This document shows, piece after piece, positions 44,264-54,934 of a stretch of DNA of 64,000 nucleotides (positions are counted from its first letter, which is position 1; every line of letters begins with the position of its first letter). A model generated the notes under the pieces. It was given only the letters and a program-made list of their open reading frames with translations. It was not told the DNA's origin and ran no database searches. The stretch is from Paralithodes platypus (lineage: Eukaryota > Arthropoda > Malacostraca > Decapoda > Lithodidae). The stretch is taken from NCBI GenBank assembly GCA_032716605.1, contig CM064492.1, positions 54,544,364 through 54,608,363 on the forward strand, in the 5' to 3' direction. Made by a program: the position numbers and the translations under genes.

Positions 44264-45228
44264 TACGATTTGTAGAAAATGTAAAAGCAAAAATTAAAGG
44301 CACACCGCCCACAGGTAGTGCTTACCTCAATGTGAAGGAGATCAGAATTGCAGATAAATTATTACATAAGCTCTGTCAACAAGAAATATATACGCAGGAA
44401 TATAAATTACTGGTTAAGGGAACAAAGTCTAGGAATAACCTGATCAACCAGTTGGGCTTACACTTGAAGGGGGACTTGATACATTGCGGAGGCAGATTAC
44501 GATTGGCAGCCCTCTCTGAGGTAAGTAAGTATCCAATACTACTGCCCCCCAATCATCCCTTCGCCCATCTTATCATCGATAGGTGTCACCGACTCTGTTG
44601 TCATTATGGGGTTGGTCATATAGTCACCTATGTAAGACAACGATGGTGGGTGCCTAGAATCAGGCAGGTGGTCAAGAAAGTCCTTCGCAAATGCTTAAAG
44701 TGTAGAAGAGTACAGGGAACACATTATGATCCCGTCGGAATTCCTCCCTTACCAAACCTGCGAACCACCCCAGGTGACCCTTACAAAGTTACCGGGGTTG
44801 ACTACAGTGGAGCAATCCCTGTGAAAGATTCACCCAATCTTAAGGTGTATATGATACTTTTCACCTGTGCTGTTACCAGGTCAATTCACCTAGAACTGGT
44901 CACCAACCTCACTTGTGATAGCTTCCTACATGCCTTCCGAAGATTCTGCAGTCGACAGGGATATCCGCGTATCATGCTGAGTGACAATGCAAAGACTTTC
45001 ATAGGGGCATCTACATATCTCAAAGAAGTGAGCAACAATCCTAAGATTCAGACCTGCCTAGCGGATGTAAAATGCGAATGGCGTTTCATTCCCGCCAGAG
45101 CACCTTGGTTTGGCGCCATATGAGAGAGAGCCATAGGCATCGTGAAGGCGGGTCTGAAGAAGGTGTTGGGTAGAGCTCTCATCTCGATTGAGGAACTCAA
45201 CACCATACAGATCATTAAGCCTGTCTAT
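44260..45228 (+). pseudogene. BEL/Pao integrase
   Basis: The HHCC zinc finger is visible (HRLCCHYGVGHIV, then CLKCRR). It is followed by the catalytic core with TGVDYSG (first Asp) and MLSDNAKTF (second Asp). A TGA at 45121 replaces the Trp codon just before the catalytic Glu (GAI, stop, ERAI). Homology continues to about 45228, where the strand of homology flips. Confidence 0.85.
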
Positions 45229-46851
45229 CATTAAGCCAGCATGGGCCATTCCACCACAACGCAGAAGATTTGAGAAATTTAGCAGAGACACCACGAGTAA
45301 TGCAGTCACTTGGATTACCTTTGGTAGACACATACCGGAACTGTGCGGTTGGGAGCAGGGTACGAATTTCGTCGACACGGTTGGTGACGTACACCGGTAG
45401 CTTCTTTCGGCTATGTAACCAGTAAAGCGTAATTTGGCTGTCACTCCACATAACTGTCTCCGAGATATTTAGCAAATTTTTCAAAAGTTTTCTCTACAAA
45501 ATGAACGAGTCTAGCAGCCAACAGAACTGCAGTCAGCTCTAATTTTTGGGATGGAAAGGGATTTGATCGGGGCGACTTTCGCCTTCGCCATGACTAGACG
45601 GCTGCCACTTGTGTCAACAAAGTATATGGCGGTGCCGTACGCGACCTTGCTAGCGTCTGAGAAGGCATGAATGGAAACAGGATGGTCCTTGACAACTCTC
45701 CGAGGAAAATTAAAACCCTTACAGAGACGAAGATCCAAAATAATGTCTTCCCACTCCTGAACCAGATCGCCAGTCAAAACCTCATCCCAGCCTAATTTTA
45801 TCCTCCATAATTGCTGAAGGAATAATCTTGATTTGATCGACACCGGTAGAACTATCCCCAAGGGGTCAAAAAGTTTAGCCGTCATACTCAAGCAGATTTG
45901 TTTTGTAATCTGCGAATATTGCGCGTACTGAACGCCGAATGAGAGGGTAACGGTATCCTCATACGACGATAGTGCTTGACGCTCAACCTGTGAGTATTCC
46001 TTAGGGGTTATCCCGATGTGATCTAATTCCCACAAAATGTTTAAGTCATTTTTGCATGGTGGAATATTACCAGTGGACATGTATTCGTCCATTGGGTTTA
46101 CTGCTACATTCAATACAGTAATTACTTCTGTGCTGGAGCTGGTAGGTTGTGCCACATATGAACCACTGATAGCGTACCCGTACTTGGTAGGAAGCAGAAT
46201 TAGGCTACCTGACCTTTTATACCCAGGTCGCACTATATTGTAGTAGTGATCCGCACCAATAAGCAGCTCCAGCTGATCTGTGTCCGTTGCGTGAGGATCG
46301 GCTAATTTTATGCCTTTACTTTGTAAACTAACCAGTTTAGACTTTAGGTTAAGTTCACCTTTATGTTCTGGCAACTCATCAACCACTATTGCGTCTAGAT
46401 GATGAAATTTACCTCTGTGTTTGTATTGCAGTGCCACAACATTATATTCCCTAGAGGCTTGTTTCCCGGTAAATCCGTGAAGACATAACTCCTCAGTTCC
46501 TTTAGAAATGTAGGAAAGGGAGGATAGAACAGAAGACTTCACAAAGGTCCTCTGAGAACATTGGTCAAGTAGCGATCTGATTTTAACACAATTATTATCC
46601 TTACCCTTTACCGGCAGCTGTACGGTGGGCAAGATTACTATATTTTTACCTGTGGCAACGGACATTGTAGTTGAAGTAGCAGCAGTCTGCTCTCTCTTGG
46701 TGTTATCCTCCGCTGGTCTACTTTCTTTCCCTTGTTTTTGCGTACAGAGGGAATGAAAGTGTTTGCCCTTACAAAACTTGCAGCTTCTTATGTTAGGATT
46801 AGTACAACTCGAATGGCCATGGTCTTTTGACAAGCACCCAGTGCAGAGACT
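45229..46851 (-). pseudogene. BEL/Pao protease to RNase H with RT deleted
   Basis: The open frame 46833-45511 begins with a Cys/His-rich zinc-knuckle-like part (CKFCKGKHFHSLC) and the protease (LLDQCSQRTFVKSS). Then, after SSYEDTV, it jumps directly to the Pao connection domain (LSFGVQYAQYSQI). The RT core that should lie between is absent, so this is an internal deletion, not a frameshift. RNase H continues in a second frame to about 45235. Confidence 0.85.
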
Positions 46852-47112
46852 TAGTTATAATAATAATAATAATAGTTCTTAAAGCTAGCGCATGCTAAGC
46901 TAGCTAAGGATAGCTCAATAAGGCTGATTAGGCGTATTTCCATTGGGGTCCTGTACTACTACCCCATCCCTTTGCTCATGAGGGATGGTAACGACTCAGT
47001 GCTTGTGAAAAATCTTTAATGCGCCGAGCGTGGGCGCGAACCTGGGCCTTCTGGGTGGAAGTCCGAGACGCTAGTCACTACACCAAGCGAGCCGCTTGGT
47101 TAATGGGCTCTG
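46852..47112 (-). mobile_element. tRNA-derived SINE inserted in the BEL gag
   Basis: On the minus strand it starts near 47102 with GCGGCTCGCTTGGTGTAG and contains a B-box-like AGGTTCGCGCCCACG about 45 bp further on, like a tRNA head. It ends in a (TTA)n-type tail at 46856-46874 (TAA repeats on the plus strand). Coding sequence of the BEL gag resumes on both sides. The tRNA of origin is uncertain. Confidence 0.7.
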
Positions 47113-48071
47113 TTAACTTTACTTATACTTCATACACTTGTACCATAAATGATTGGTGCCACTACACAGAACACAGTTGAATTTCCTGTACTCACTTTGG
47201 GCGGCAAACGTCGCCGTAGCCATGGGTGTACCCTCCACTCTGTCTTGACCCGCCATATTGTACACTTCAGCCTGGAAGCAATGGGTGAATTTCTTATAAT
47301 CCAGGCTCGAGTCTCCCATTTCCCATTTTATGGTTTCTTTTAGTGGTGATGGTAACTTATTGACAAGAGTCACCACACAAAATTCCTCCAAACAAATACC
47401 ATTGACCTCATCACACTCTCTGTATTGGCATAGAAGTCCTTCAGGTCAGCTGTTTGGTGTTTGGGTGACACTAATTGATTGAATTTGGTAACATAAGCTG
47501 CCTTGATTCGATCTGGATGCCCATATGTCTCTTGCAGGAGCTCTATTGCTGGGGCATAACTTGCACTTTCGATAATGAATCCTTCGACTAGCTTATGTGC
47601 ATCACCCAGTAGCTGACCCTTTAGATAGGTGAAGCGTTGTATATCTGTGAGGTCGGGATTGTCATGGATGGTACACTTGAACATCTCCCAAAATCCCGAC
47701 CACAATGTGGCATCACCTTCAAATTTTGGAAGAGTAAGATGTGGTAATTTGACTGCAGATTTCCTTGGCTCTTTCTTGACCTCCTTCTTGACCTCTGGAA
47801 TCAGGATCCCCTTCAGTGTGGCAACGATTACTTGTATGCCCTCCATATATAGGGTATCCTCTCTTATCACCTCGATATACTCGGCGTCCTCGTAAGTGTC
47901 GGCCAGGTCCTCCTGTGTGACCTCATACTTGTCAAGTTGCTTTTGAATACTGAGCAACCTGGCCTCCACCTCCACTCTAGACGCTGAATCAAGGAATTCG
48001 TCAATGTCAGAGGTCAAGACCGTCAAAGAGCCCTTAAGCCCAGCCCGACGCTTTTGTACACTTTTAGCCAT
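47113..48071 (-). pseudogene. BEL/Pao Gag
   Basis: The first ORF (48071-47370) has a coiled N-terminus and the BEL gag core (LPHLTLPKFEGDATLWSGFW, then NPDLTDIQRFTYLKGQL), typical of DUF1759-type gags. A frameshift near 47395 leads to the second ORF (47391-47119), ending in a zinc-knuckle start (CVLCSGTNHLWYKC). The start is the ATG giving MAKSVQKRRAG. Confidence 0.85.
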
Positions 48072-48826
48072 GATTACACGGGAAGGAAATCTATTGACGT
48101 TAAATCAAACTATCAATGCCAGACCGAATAAGTTGCGGACAACAATACAGTACTCCGAGAAATCAAATAAATCGCGAGCCGAAAATAAAACACCCTCACG
48201 AAATGCGGAATAAGAATTGTGCGCAATGTAGACTAGCAATCCGGAGCTTTTCAATTTAACTCCTTACATAATAATTATGAAATTATAGAATCATTACACC
48301 ATAAGTTAAGAAAAGCCGGGAGGGAAATTTAGTACAATACAGTATAGGCCAAAAGTCTCCAGATGTCAAAAAGAGGGGTACCGTTTAAAGTTATAATAAA
48401 TTCAAGAATTTTAAGAGAGAGAGAGCCTATAGGGTAATTTAAACAGGCTAAACTCAATGGGTACCGCTAATTTTATATTATTAAATTTAATAAATGTGAA
48501 AATTGTACACAAGAAAAGTTCATCTCAAGAAGTCACAAGGAAAAAAGTTTTGAGTTGGATTAACACACACTCAGCCTATCAGCTATCATATTACCCCGCC
48601 TCCAGGGCACACGACGAGAGAAGAATTTAGAAAGACATGTGAATCAATAAAGAAGTTATTGGACAGTATAAATTTGATATAGAATGAATAACCTTAACTT
48701 TTGTAATTATTATACAGTACAGTATGGATGATTTTAATCTTAGTGCCAATCAATTGTTATATAATTTGGGCCTAAAGGGTTTACAATCAAAAATTAATTA
48801 ATATACTGTATCGATTTGAAGGATTA
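48072..48826. other. No gene seen; AT-rich flank
   Basis: Possibly the 5' leader of the BEL element. No LTR or primer-binding site is recognised. Confidence 0.4.
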
Positions 48827-49395
48827 TTAATCTAGGCTATACTGATTTTGTTGATCAACTCTAAGGTCATGGTGGGCAAACATCTCGTCGTATGACCTGG
48901 CGACCATGGCATATTCGTCTTGCCCAAAGCACCGACGACAGGTGGCCAGGATCTCCGAATAGAGACGCTTTGATGCCTCGTGCGTGAGGTGTACCCCGTC
49001 GGGACTGATGTCAGCCTCAGAGGTATTCATGGACTGATAGCGCTCCCGGGTGAATGGGATATGGCACTTTAGCCAACGGTTAACCGCATTTCTAATGCGG
49101 TTAAACTCGTCCATAGAGACCCCTCGTGGAGCCTGCCGCTTCTCTACCCCAATCACCCGGACTTCTCCCCCCGAGAGCCGCACCACCTCCTCAGCTAGGA
49201 CCTCGATCCCCTCCGCTATCTCTCTCGGACTAACCCCTCTCCTTATCTCGTTTCCTCCTATCACCAAGAAGGTCAAGTTGGGCTTCAGCTCTAAAAACTG
49301 ACCCCAGGCTTCTGTTGACCTCAAGGTGCTGACGCGGGCACCTGGGGCGGCCAGAGGAGTCACGAAAAAGAAAGGCCTGTAGACGGCGTGGTCCA
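48827..49395 (-). pseudogene. SGNH/GDSL-hydrolase-like domain fragment of a retroelement
   Basis: The open frame, reading right to left, includes LTFLVIGGNEIRRG, the G-x-N-[DE] block III of SGNH hydrolases, and ISPDGVHLTHEASKRL, the D-x-x-H block V. The block I position reads AVDHAVYR where GDS is expected, just beside a G-homopolymer (49400-49417), so the catalytic Ser is lost or shifted. Such domains are known in Ngaro/DIRS elements and CR1 ORF1 proteins. The parent element here is unknown. The ORF continues into an unrelated piggyBac-like MITE. Confidence 0.6.
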
Positions 49396-49435
49396 CGGCG
49401 GGGGGGGGGGGGGGGGGAACTAGTGAAAGGTTTAA

Positions 49436-49915
49436 CCCTCTCACCACGGAAGGGCTCTTGAACGCCCATAAAAAAGCATATAACAGGTACCCGGAAGGGC
49501 TCTTGAACGCCCAGTGGTTGAAAGCCTGTGAGCTTCGTGTGCGAGGCGTCGGTCCGACGCATGTAAACAACAGCCGGCTGGACCGACGCCCCGTTTCTCC
49601 GGCCACAAGAAGGAGAGCGTCGCTTGTTCGTGTGTGCCTGTATGTTGTTGTTAAGTATCAAAAAGTAGTGTAAAGTGGCTGTTTTGGCCATAAAGTTATC
49701 TCCAATGAAATCATCATCACAGCTCAACCAGTTGACTTAGAGAGCTCTACTTAATGCCATTCTACAGGTAAATAACACAGCTACGCTTGGGAATGCGCAG
49801 GAATGCGGGAAGCTGTCTGATTAACAAATATACGGTAGCCTAGCCTAGACGTTTTTCGGCCAAAACACCCGGGTTTCGAGGAATATATATATAATACATA
49901 GCCGGGGCTGGAGGG
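49436..49915 (-). mobile_element. piggyBac-like MITE, copy 3 (480 bp, inverted)
   Basis: TTAA flanks it at 49432-49435 and 49916-49919. The right end (inverted) is CCCTCCAGCCCCGGCTATG, as in copy 1; the left end is a diverged CCCTCTCACC. A GGAAGGGCTCTTGAACGCCC block is present twice near the left end. Confidence 0.85.
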
Positions 49916-49919
49916 TTAA

Positions 49920-50607
49920 GGACCAATTATATGGTTAATTTAGATAAGTCGACTGTATATTATTGATATTGAATGAGTATTAACCATATAGAAATAATTA
50001 CCCTTTGATGAACTCAGCTGGTGATTAGAGGATGGCGGAAAATAGGCTAGATGACTCGAAGTGGTTAGTAAGGTAAACAGCGTACGAAAAGAGGCTACAA
50101 TAGGCTAGATATTTACGTTAAGTTGTGCTAATTAACAAAGATGATGATGTAGTGACTATATGGAGTATGAGATGAAAAGTGAAGCGAAAACACCTGGTGA
50201 AGTAACTATGGAAAGAAGGCTTAGCGTGTGTAGCTGGGACGGAGGTTGATTGGAGAGTGAGCGAGCGAGTTATGTTTGTCTCTGTCGTGACATACCGCTC
50301 ACGCGCATAACATATGGAAAATGTATCCCATCCTTTTTACAATGAGATACAGTACTTATGAACAATCTTAAATAATACAAATATATATATATATATATGG
50401 GAATTATAATCCTACAATACCCTCCCATATACTACTGTACTATAGAATAATATATTCTACCCAATCATGGAACGTTCGACCAAGGTTATGGAAGCGTTCA
50501 ACTTAAGACTACGGAACGATACGTAACGCTACATCAACCCAGATTACGTAACATCGAGACTGTTCATACTAGTTTGAGTACACTAAGTATGGACAATACT
50601 TGTTCTG
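49920..50607. other. No gene seen
   Basis: AT-rich sequence with a (TA)n run near 50380-50398. Nothing recognisable. Confidence 0.4.
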
Positions 50608-50720
50608 GTATTATAATATCACCCGCCATTATTGGTACCCGGGTCTGTCTTTAACCGGCAGTACTGGTACCCGGGCCTTGTTGAGATAAGGTCTAGGGTA
50701 CCCGGGGATTTGAGAATTCT
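50608..50720 (-). repeat. Detached unit of the CCCGGG tandem array
   Basis: ATATCACCCGCC, then ATTGGTACCCGGGTCTGTC, then GGTACCCGGG match the units at 41690-42570. About 8 kb of BEL/Pao and other sequence separates them. Confidence 0.75.
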
Positions 50721-52040
50721 CAACAACGCCATAGTCTATGCACTCGTAAGGGTAGGCCTACTACGGCCACGAGTGTTATTTGGCGATCCTTTATGTATCT
50801 TTGTACATGTTCTTTAAATTCTTATATCTTTGTAAGTCAGTGAGATATATTCAATCAAGATATTATTTCGAGTAGGCTACTCCGGCCACTGGTTGTAGGC
50901 CTATCTGGTACCATTGGAAATAAATAAATACGAGTGCCTAAATAAGTAGTAAAATAGGCTACTATTAAAATGTTATTATTGAATTTAACATCACAATATA
51001 ATGCCATCAGCTATAAATATTGGATGGCTGTCACTGAAAATAATGCCATATAATTGTCTTGAAGGCAAAAATGTATGATAAGGCACTCTTGATTTATTAA
51101 TGTAAAGCATTACGAATTCCATCATCACATAGAAAACTTTGATGGTAAATACTGAAGGTATTGCAGTTGATATGGTATGAACCATTTATTCCCTACAATG
51201 TGTGTTTGAGATAAAATAATGAATAACTAGCATTGATTGGTTATGAAAAGTAACCCCTGGCCAGCGCACAACCTTGGGGAGTACAAGCAAAGAATTAAAG
51301 TTCTATGAATTTGACACTAACATAGAACTCAACACTTAAGGAAATTAATATAAAGCTACAACGTTAATACACACTTTCACAGAAAAAAAGACACTGCAGC
51401 TAATTAGCCAAGGCTCGTATGATAAAAAACATTTAGTTGAAACAAAGTGGCGTCCTTAACCCCTCTTTGGCGGGACCGGACTTAAGTCGGTCTAGAGAAG
51501 AAAGGACTATGTGGCGGGGACAGACTTAATGCGGTGTGCAATTTTGAGCAATAATTGGCTCTGAGAGAGAGAGATGAGCGGTGGGAGGAGCGTAGGTCGG
51601 CTCTGACCGTTCGGCACGGGTCCCGCGCGGCAACTGCCGTCCCCTCCACAGTCCACACACATCCACACTCACTACCTCGCTACACAGGGAATTATGTAAG
51701 GAAATTACCGTATTTTAGGGATTTTTCCTTCGTCTTGCACGATCGTTGCAAGAGAACGCGTGGTCGTAGAAGGATGGTTCTGGTGTCATTGGAAAGCTCA
51801 ATTATCCCCCTTTCAGGGATACATAATTGTATTACGCTCTGGCTCTTGTTTATGCATGAAAAAGAGCACGGAAACAAGGTCGTTTAGGGTAAAACTACCC
51901 GCTTGGCGGGTAGTAGAAGTTACTGACGGGCCCGCTTGTAAGGCGTTAATACATGATCTTCGACCAGCACAGAAACTAAGTCCTTGCTTATTCAGGTTAC
52001 AAGTGAATATAATTAAAATAAATACATTCCTAAACGCATA
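50721..52040. other. Unassigned stretch; possible piggyBac-like end
   Basis: No gene is supported. At 51456 TTAA is followed by CCCCTCTTTGGCGGGACCGG and a palindrome CCGGACTTAAGTCGG, then a second GGCGGGGACAGACTTAATGCGG-like block. This looks like a piggyBac-type terminus. No matching right end with TTAA was found. Confidence 0.3.
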
Positions 52041-53182
52041 CAGTGGAGCCCCCATTTTCGCTACACCGGTCTTCGTTGATTCAATTCTCGCACCACACAC
52101 CAAATATTCCCAATTTCAATTCTCGCATCAAAATCCCAGCCGAAACCCGAAAAAATAGCAAAAATAACGAAAAACTCAACATAAAACTAGGAAACAAACA
52201 AAAACAATAATTTTGTTTTAACATAACGAAAGAATCTGCTAGGTGCTTGCCGTTTAGAGACGAAATCCGAGTGAATCCGAGATCCGATCGTCAAATGCAC
52301 AAGATGCCGCCATCTTTGTATGACGTCATCACTAAGCAGACGCTTGCAGTTTAGCTAGTATCTGTGTTGACAAAACAACCGTTTGCAAGCTTTTTTGTGC
52401 CTGAACCCCTTATCTCTCGCGTTTATTATAACCTCTAGTACATCTAGTGATAGGGATGGTTGGCCTGGTGGTAGCAATGAAGGAAATTCATGCTCAAAAC
52501 ACAGAGCAAAGACCAGTCCATGTCGGACGAAAGCGATTGAAATGCCTAGCCTAGAAGATGTTAGCCTAGGCTAAGCTAAATATGACAATGATTTATAATA
52601 AAATCTGTGTGGTAAGTAATCTTCTCATAATACGTATTTATTTGTCTTTTCCTCATAATATGTATTTATTGGATGTATTTGGGGCGAAATGGGTACTTGA
52701 GGGGTGGCTGGACGAATTTAGAACCTAGGCCTAGGCTAGGCCTAACATTTTTTGCATGATAGAAACAATGCCCCAATCTACAGTATTTATGGTTAGGACT
52801 GTCATTTAGCCATGTCTACATTATTATTTACAATGCATAAGATTTAGGCCTAGGCTACTTGATGTAGCCTAGACAAAAAACATGTTTTCATAGCCTAACC
52901 CTGGGAAAAGTGCGGTAATTGTTTAGATATTGGGCCTTTTTTTTTCTAGTTATTAAAAACTTATTCTATGGTGTATTATATGATACAGTATAATGCATAA
53001 AATATAATTTGTGTACAATAAAACATGTTTTCATAGGCAAAAAATAGAAAAAGACGCAAATTTTGGCATGAGCACGGAACCGATTGAATTTTCCCCATAA
53101 GAACAGTGCCCCGATCTTGGCTGTTTCAATCCTAGCTCTATTTCTGCGGAACCGATTAGCAGCTAGGATGGGGGCTCCACTG
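52041..53182. mobile_element. pogo/Tigger-like non-autonomous element 4 (1142 bp)
   Basis: The ends are CAGTGGAGCCCCCAT and its inverse, with TA on both sides (52039-52040, 53183-53184). No ORF of note is present. The interior is AT-rich and has many TAGGCCTAGGCTA-like words. Confidence 0.9.
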
Positions 53183-53334
53183 TATACAACTTAATATGCA
53201 AATAGACTCACTATGGACTAAAAACTGATGCGTTTGATGGCTATGAAAACTGAATAGGGGAGCAAGGAATATGCGTCCTTTCTTGATGGACGACGGTCGA
53301 GAGAGGTCGCACCTGGGTAGGTAGGGGTAGGAGG

Positions 53335-53600
53335 CATATGTCATGGGAAACAGAGGAAGATCGGAATGCGCTTAGGCGCGGTGTTCAAACTGTGTTAATT
53401 CTTTTCTTTTTTATTTTCTACTTTTCAGTGGCTCCGTCTCAATGACGTACCTTAGGAATGATTAAGGGGTACCCCCTATGATCTTAGTTCTCGACCGTCG
53501 TGATCGAGGTTAACCCGGGCTCTGAGGAGCCCGGAACGAGGCCATATTATCATAGGCTCTTACGTCATTGACGTAAGGAGCCACCAATAAATATAGTGAT
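53335..53600. mobile_element. P-like MITE, family 2, right-half copy
   Basis: It matches 18395-18655 closely (AGGAAGATCGGAATGCGC to CAATAAATAT). The terminal core (GGTTTTGAC part) is missing and unrelated sequence follows. It ends about 168 bp before the first Cav2 exon. Confidence 0.85.
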
Positions 53601-53768
53601 GTAAAATACGCTGTACAGTAGATGAATGATTAATTCAGTATGGGATTACCAATACTCCTCTCACATGCAGAGGAATACAGCTGTCTGTCTTTCAATGTAT
53701 GTATGTAAGGTTTTTCATTTATACTTACCTAACTCTTTACCAATTTTTTTTCATTTTCCCTTGTGCAG

Positions 53769-53912
53769 GGGGGAGTTTTTTGTGTTTGGAGGGTACGAGC
53801 GTCCGCCCACGGTGAGGGTACGGGAGTGGAAGCAACAGAGCTTTCACTACGACAACGTCATGGCTGCCATGTTGACGCTGTTTGCTGTGCAGACAGGCGA
53901 GGGATGGCCACA
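53769..53912 (+). CDS. cac: Cav2 (cacophony-like) calcium channel alpha-1, exon with domain III pore loop
   Basis: The exon is bounded by a 3' splice site (TTTTCCCTTGTGCAG ending at 53768) and a 5' splice site CA/GTAAGT at 53912/53913. It encodes [20 protein letters not shown] and [20 protein letters not shown], ending GWP with a split Gln codon. This is the extracellular turret and pore helix of domain III of a Cav2 channel alpha-1 subunit, the presynaptic calcium channel. The Glu of TGEGWP (53899-53901) is the domain III residue of the EEEE selectivity filter. Cav2 rather than Cav1 is indicated by [11 protein letters not shown] and TGEGWPQ. No defects are visible. The phase is 2 at the 3' end and matches the next exon. 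Other exons lie outside the window or were not found. Confidence 0.95.
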
Positions 53913-54456
53913 GTAAGTCTTAAGCTCTCATCTTTACCGTCACCTCTCTTGTTTCAGAGATATCTTACCTGTACAGTCGGGGTCAAAAGTTTCCCCTCTC
54001 TTTAGGTCCTAAACTAAACCAAAATTAATGGATAATATGTCAGGAAGCGGTGAATCAGGTTCATATGTAGCAGTTTGGACCCTATGAACCTGATTCTCTG
54101 CTTCACAGACTAGTATCCATTGATTTGGGTTTAGTTCAGGAGTAGGAAAGGGTCACTGCTTTTGTTTGTGAATGTACTGTTGTTTTAGTCTTTGACTGTA
54201 CATAGTCATCATCTTGCTTTAGGTACAAACAAAATTAATAGTTCGCTGAAAACCTTCATGATAATTTGTGTGAAATCGAGAGAGGAACATAAGCTCAACA
54301 TTTCTATGACGTGAAGCAAAAAGTACTAATCATGTGTGATTAGAAACAGGTGAGGACTGTTTTATAAAAGTAATGATAATGTGAAAAATAGGAATACTAT
54401 ATTTTAACAACAATAATAAATAATTTACTTATTAATGTTATTGTTGTATTACTCAG
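53913..54456 (+). other. cac: Cav2 intron, 544 bp
   Basis: It begins GTAAGT and ends TTACTCAG. It contains AT-rich sequence and a short inverted repeat near 54040-54110 (GAATCAGGTTCATA then CCTATGAACCTGATTC). No transposable element is identified in it, unlike the neighbouring introns. Confidence 0.85.
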
Positions 54457-54658
54457 AGTGCTACAAAACTCGATGGCGGCGACCTCAGAGGGCCATGGGC
54501 CTCAGCCTCAGGTGGCCATCGAGATGTCCATATTCTACATTGTCTACTTCATCGTCTTCCCATTCTTCTTCGTCAACATTTTCGTGGCTCTCATCATCAT
54601 CACATTCCAGGAGCAGGGCGAGGCAGAACTGGTGGACGGAGAGCTTGATAAGAACCAG
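54457..54658 (+). CDS. cac: Cav2 (cacophony-like) calcium channel alpha-1, exon with segment IIIS6
   Basis: The exon begins after TTACTCAG. Its first base completes the Gln codon split by the intron, giving VLQNSMAATSEGHGPQPQ. It then encodes the pore-lining helix IIIS6 (EMSIFYIVYFIVFPFFFVNI, then FVALIIITF) and the cytoplasmic QEQGEAELVDGELDKNQ, ending at the donor CAG/GTAATA (54658/54659). The sequence is intact and agrees with arthropod cacophony proteins from memory. The downstream intron begins with a P-like MITE only 10 bp after the donor. Confidence 0.95.
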
Positions 54659-54668
54659 GTAATAATTA

Positions 54669-54898
54669 TAGGTTTGACTCCTGTAAGGAGATATAGAAAA
54701 CCTAATATTTAGTAGTGGCCCCGTAATCATTGACGAACATGCCTATTACATAAGGCATCCTCTTCAAACACTAATCCGCCGTAGTTTGAATCTACCGCGC
54801 AGAGCATTTAAAATCTGAGGAGCCTTCATCATGAGCGCACGCGACCTCACTCATGGCTTCAGTCATTATGAATTGGGTTCTCACTACGAAAAAACTTC

Positions 54899-54934
<36 letters not shown>

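Larger units (their letters stand above)
42571..48071 (-). mobile_element. BEL/Pao LTR retrotransposon, rearranged
   Basis: Pieces from left to right: protease (-), RT end/RNase H/integrase (+), RNase H-protease (-), SINE insertion, gag (-). The protease block at 42571-43065 is nearly identical to 46245-46735 in the same orientation. The RNase H blocks at about 43430-44150 and 45240-45960 are inverted copies. No LTR pair can be defined. This is an old, broken element: description only. Confidence 0.85.

Noticed and set aside
44260..45123. An intact integrase gene
   Set aside because: A TGA stop precedes the catalytic Glu, and homology flips strand shortly after.
47025..47105. A functional tRNA gene on the minus strand
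   Set aside because: The A and B boxes are tRNA-like but the anticodon stem is mismatched, and the segment is the head of a SINE with a TAA-repeat tail inside a BEL gag.
49230..49727. A 165-codon ORF shared with the piggyBac-like repeats as a real protein
   Set aside because: Copy 1 is open too, but copy 2 has a stop in the same frame and the ORF runs over element borders and a G-run.
51456..51925. A complete piggyBac-like element
   Set aside because: Only one TTAA-CCC end is convincing; no inverted partner with TTAA was found.
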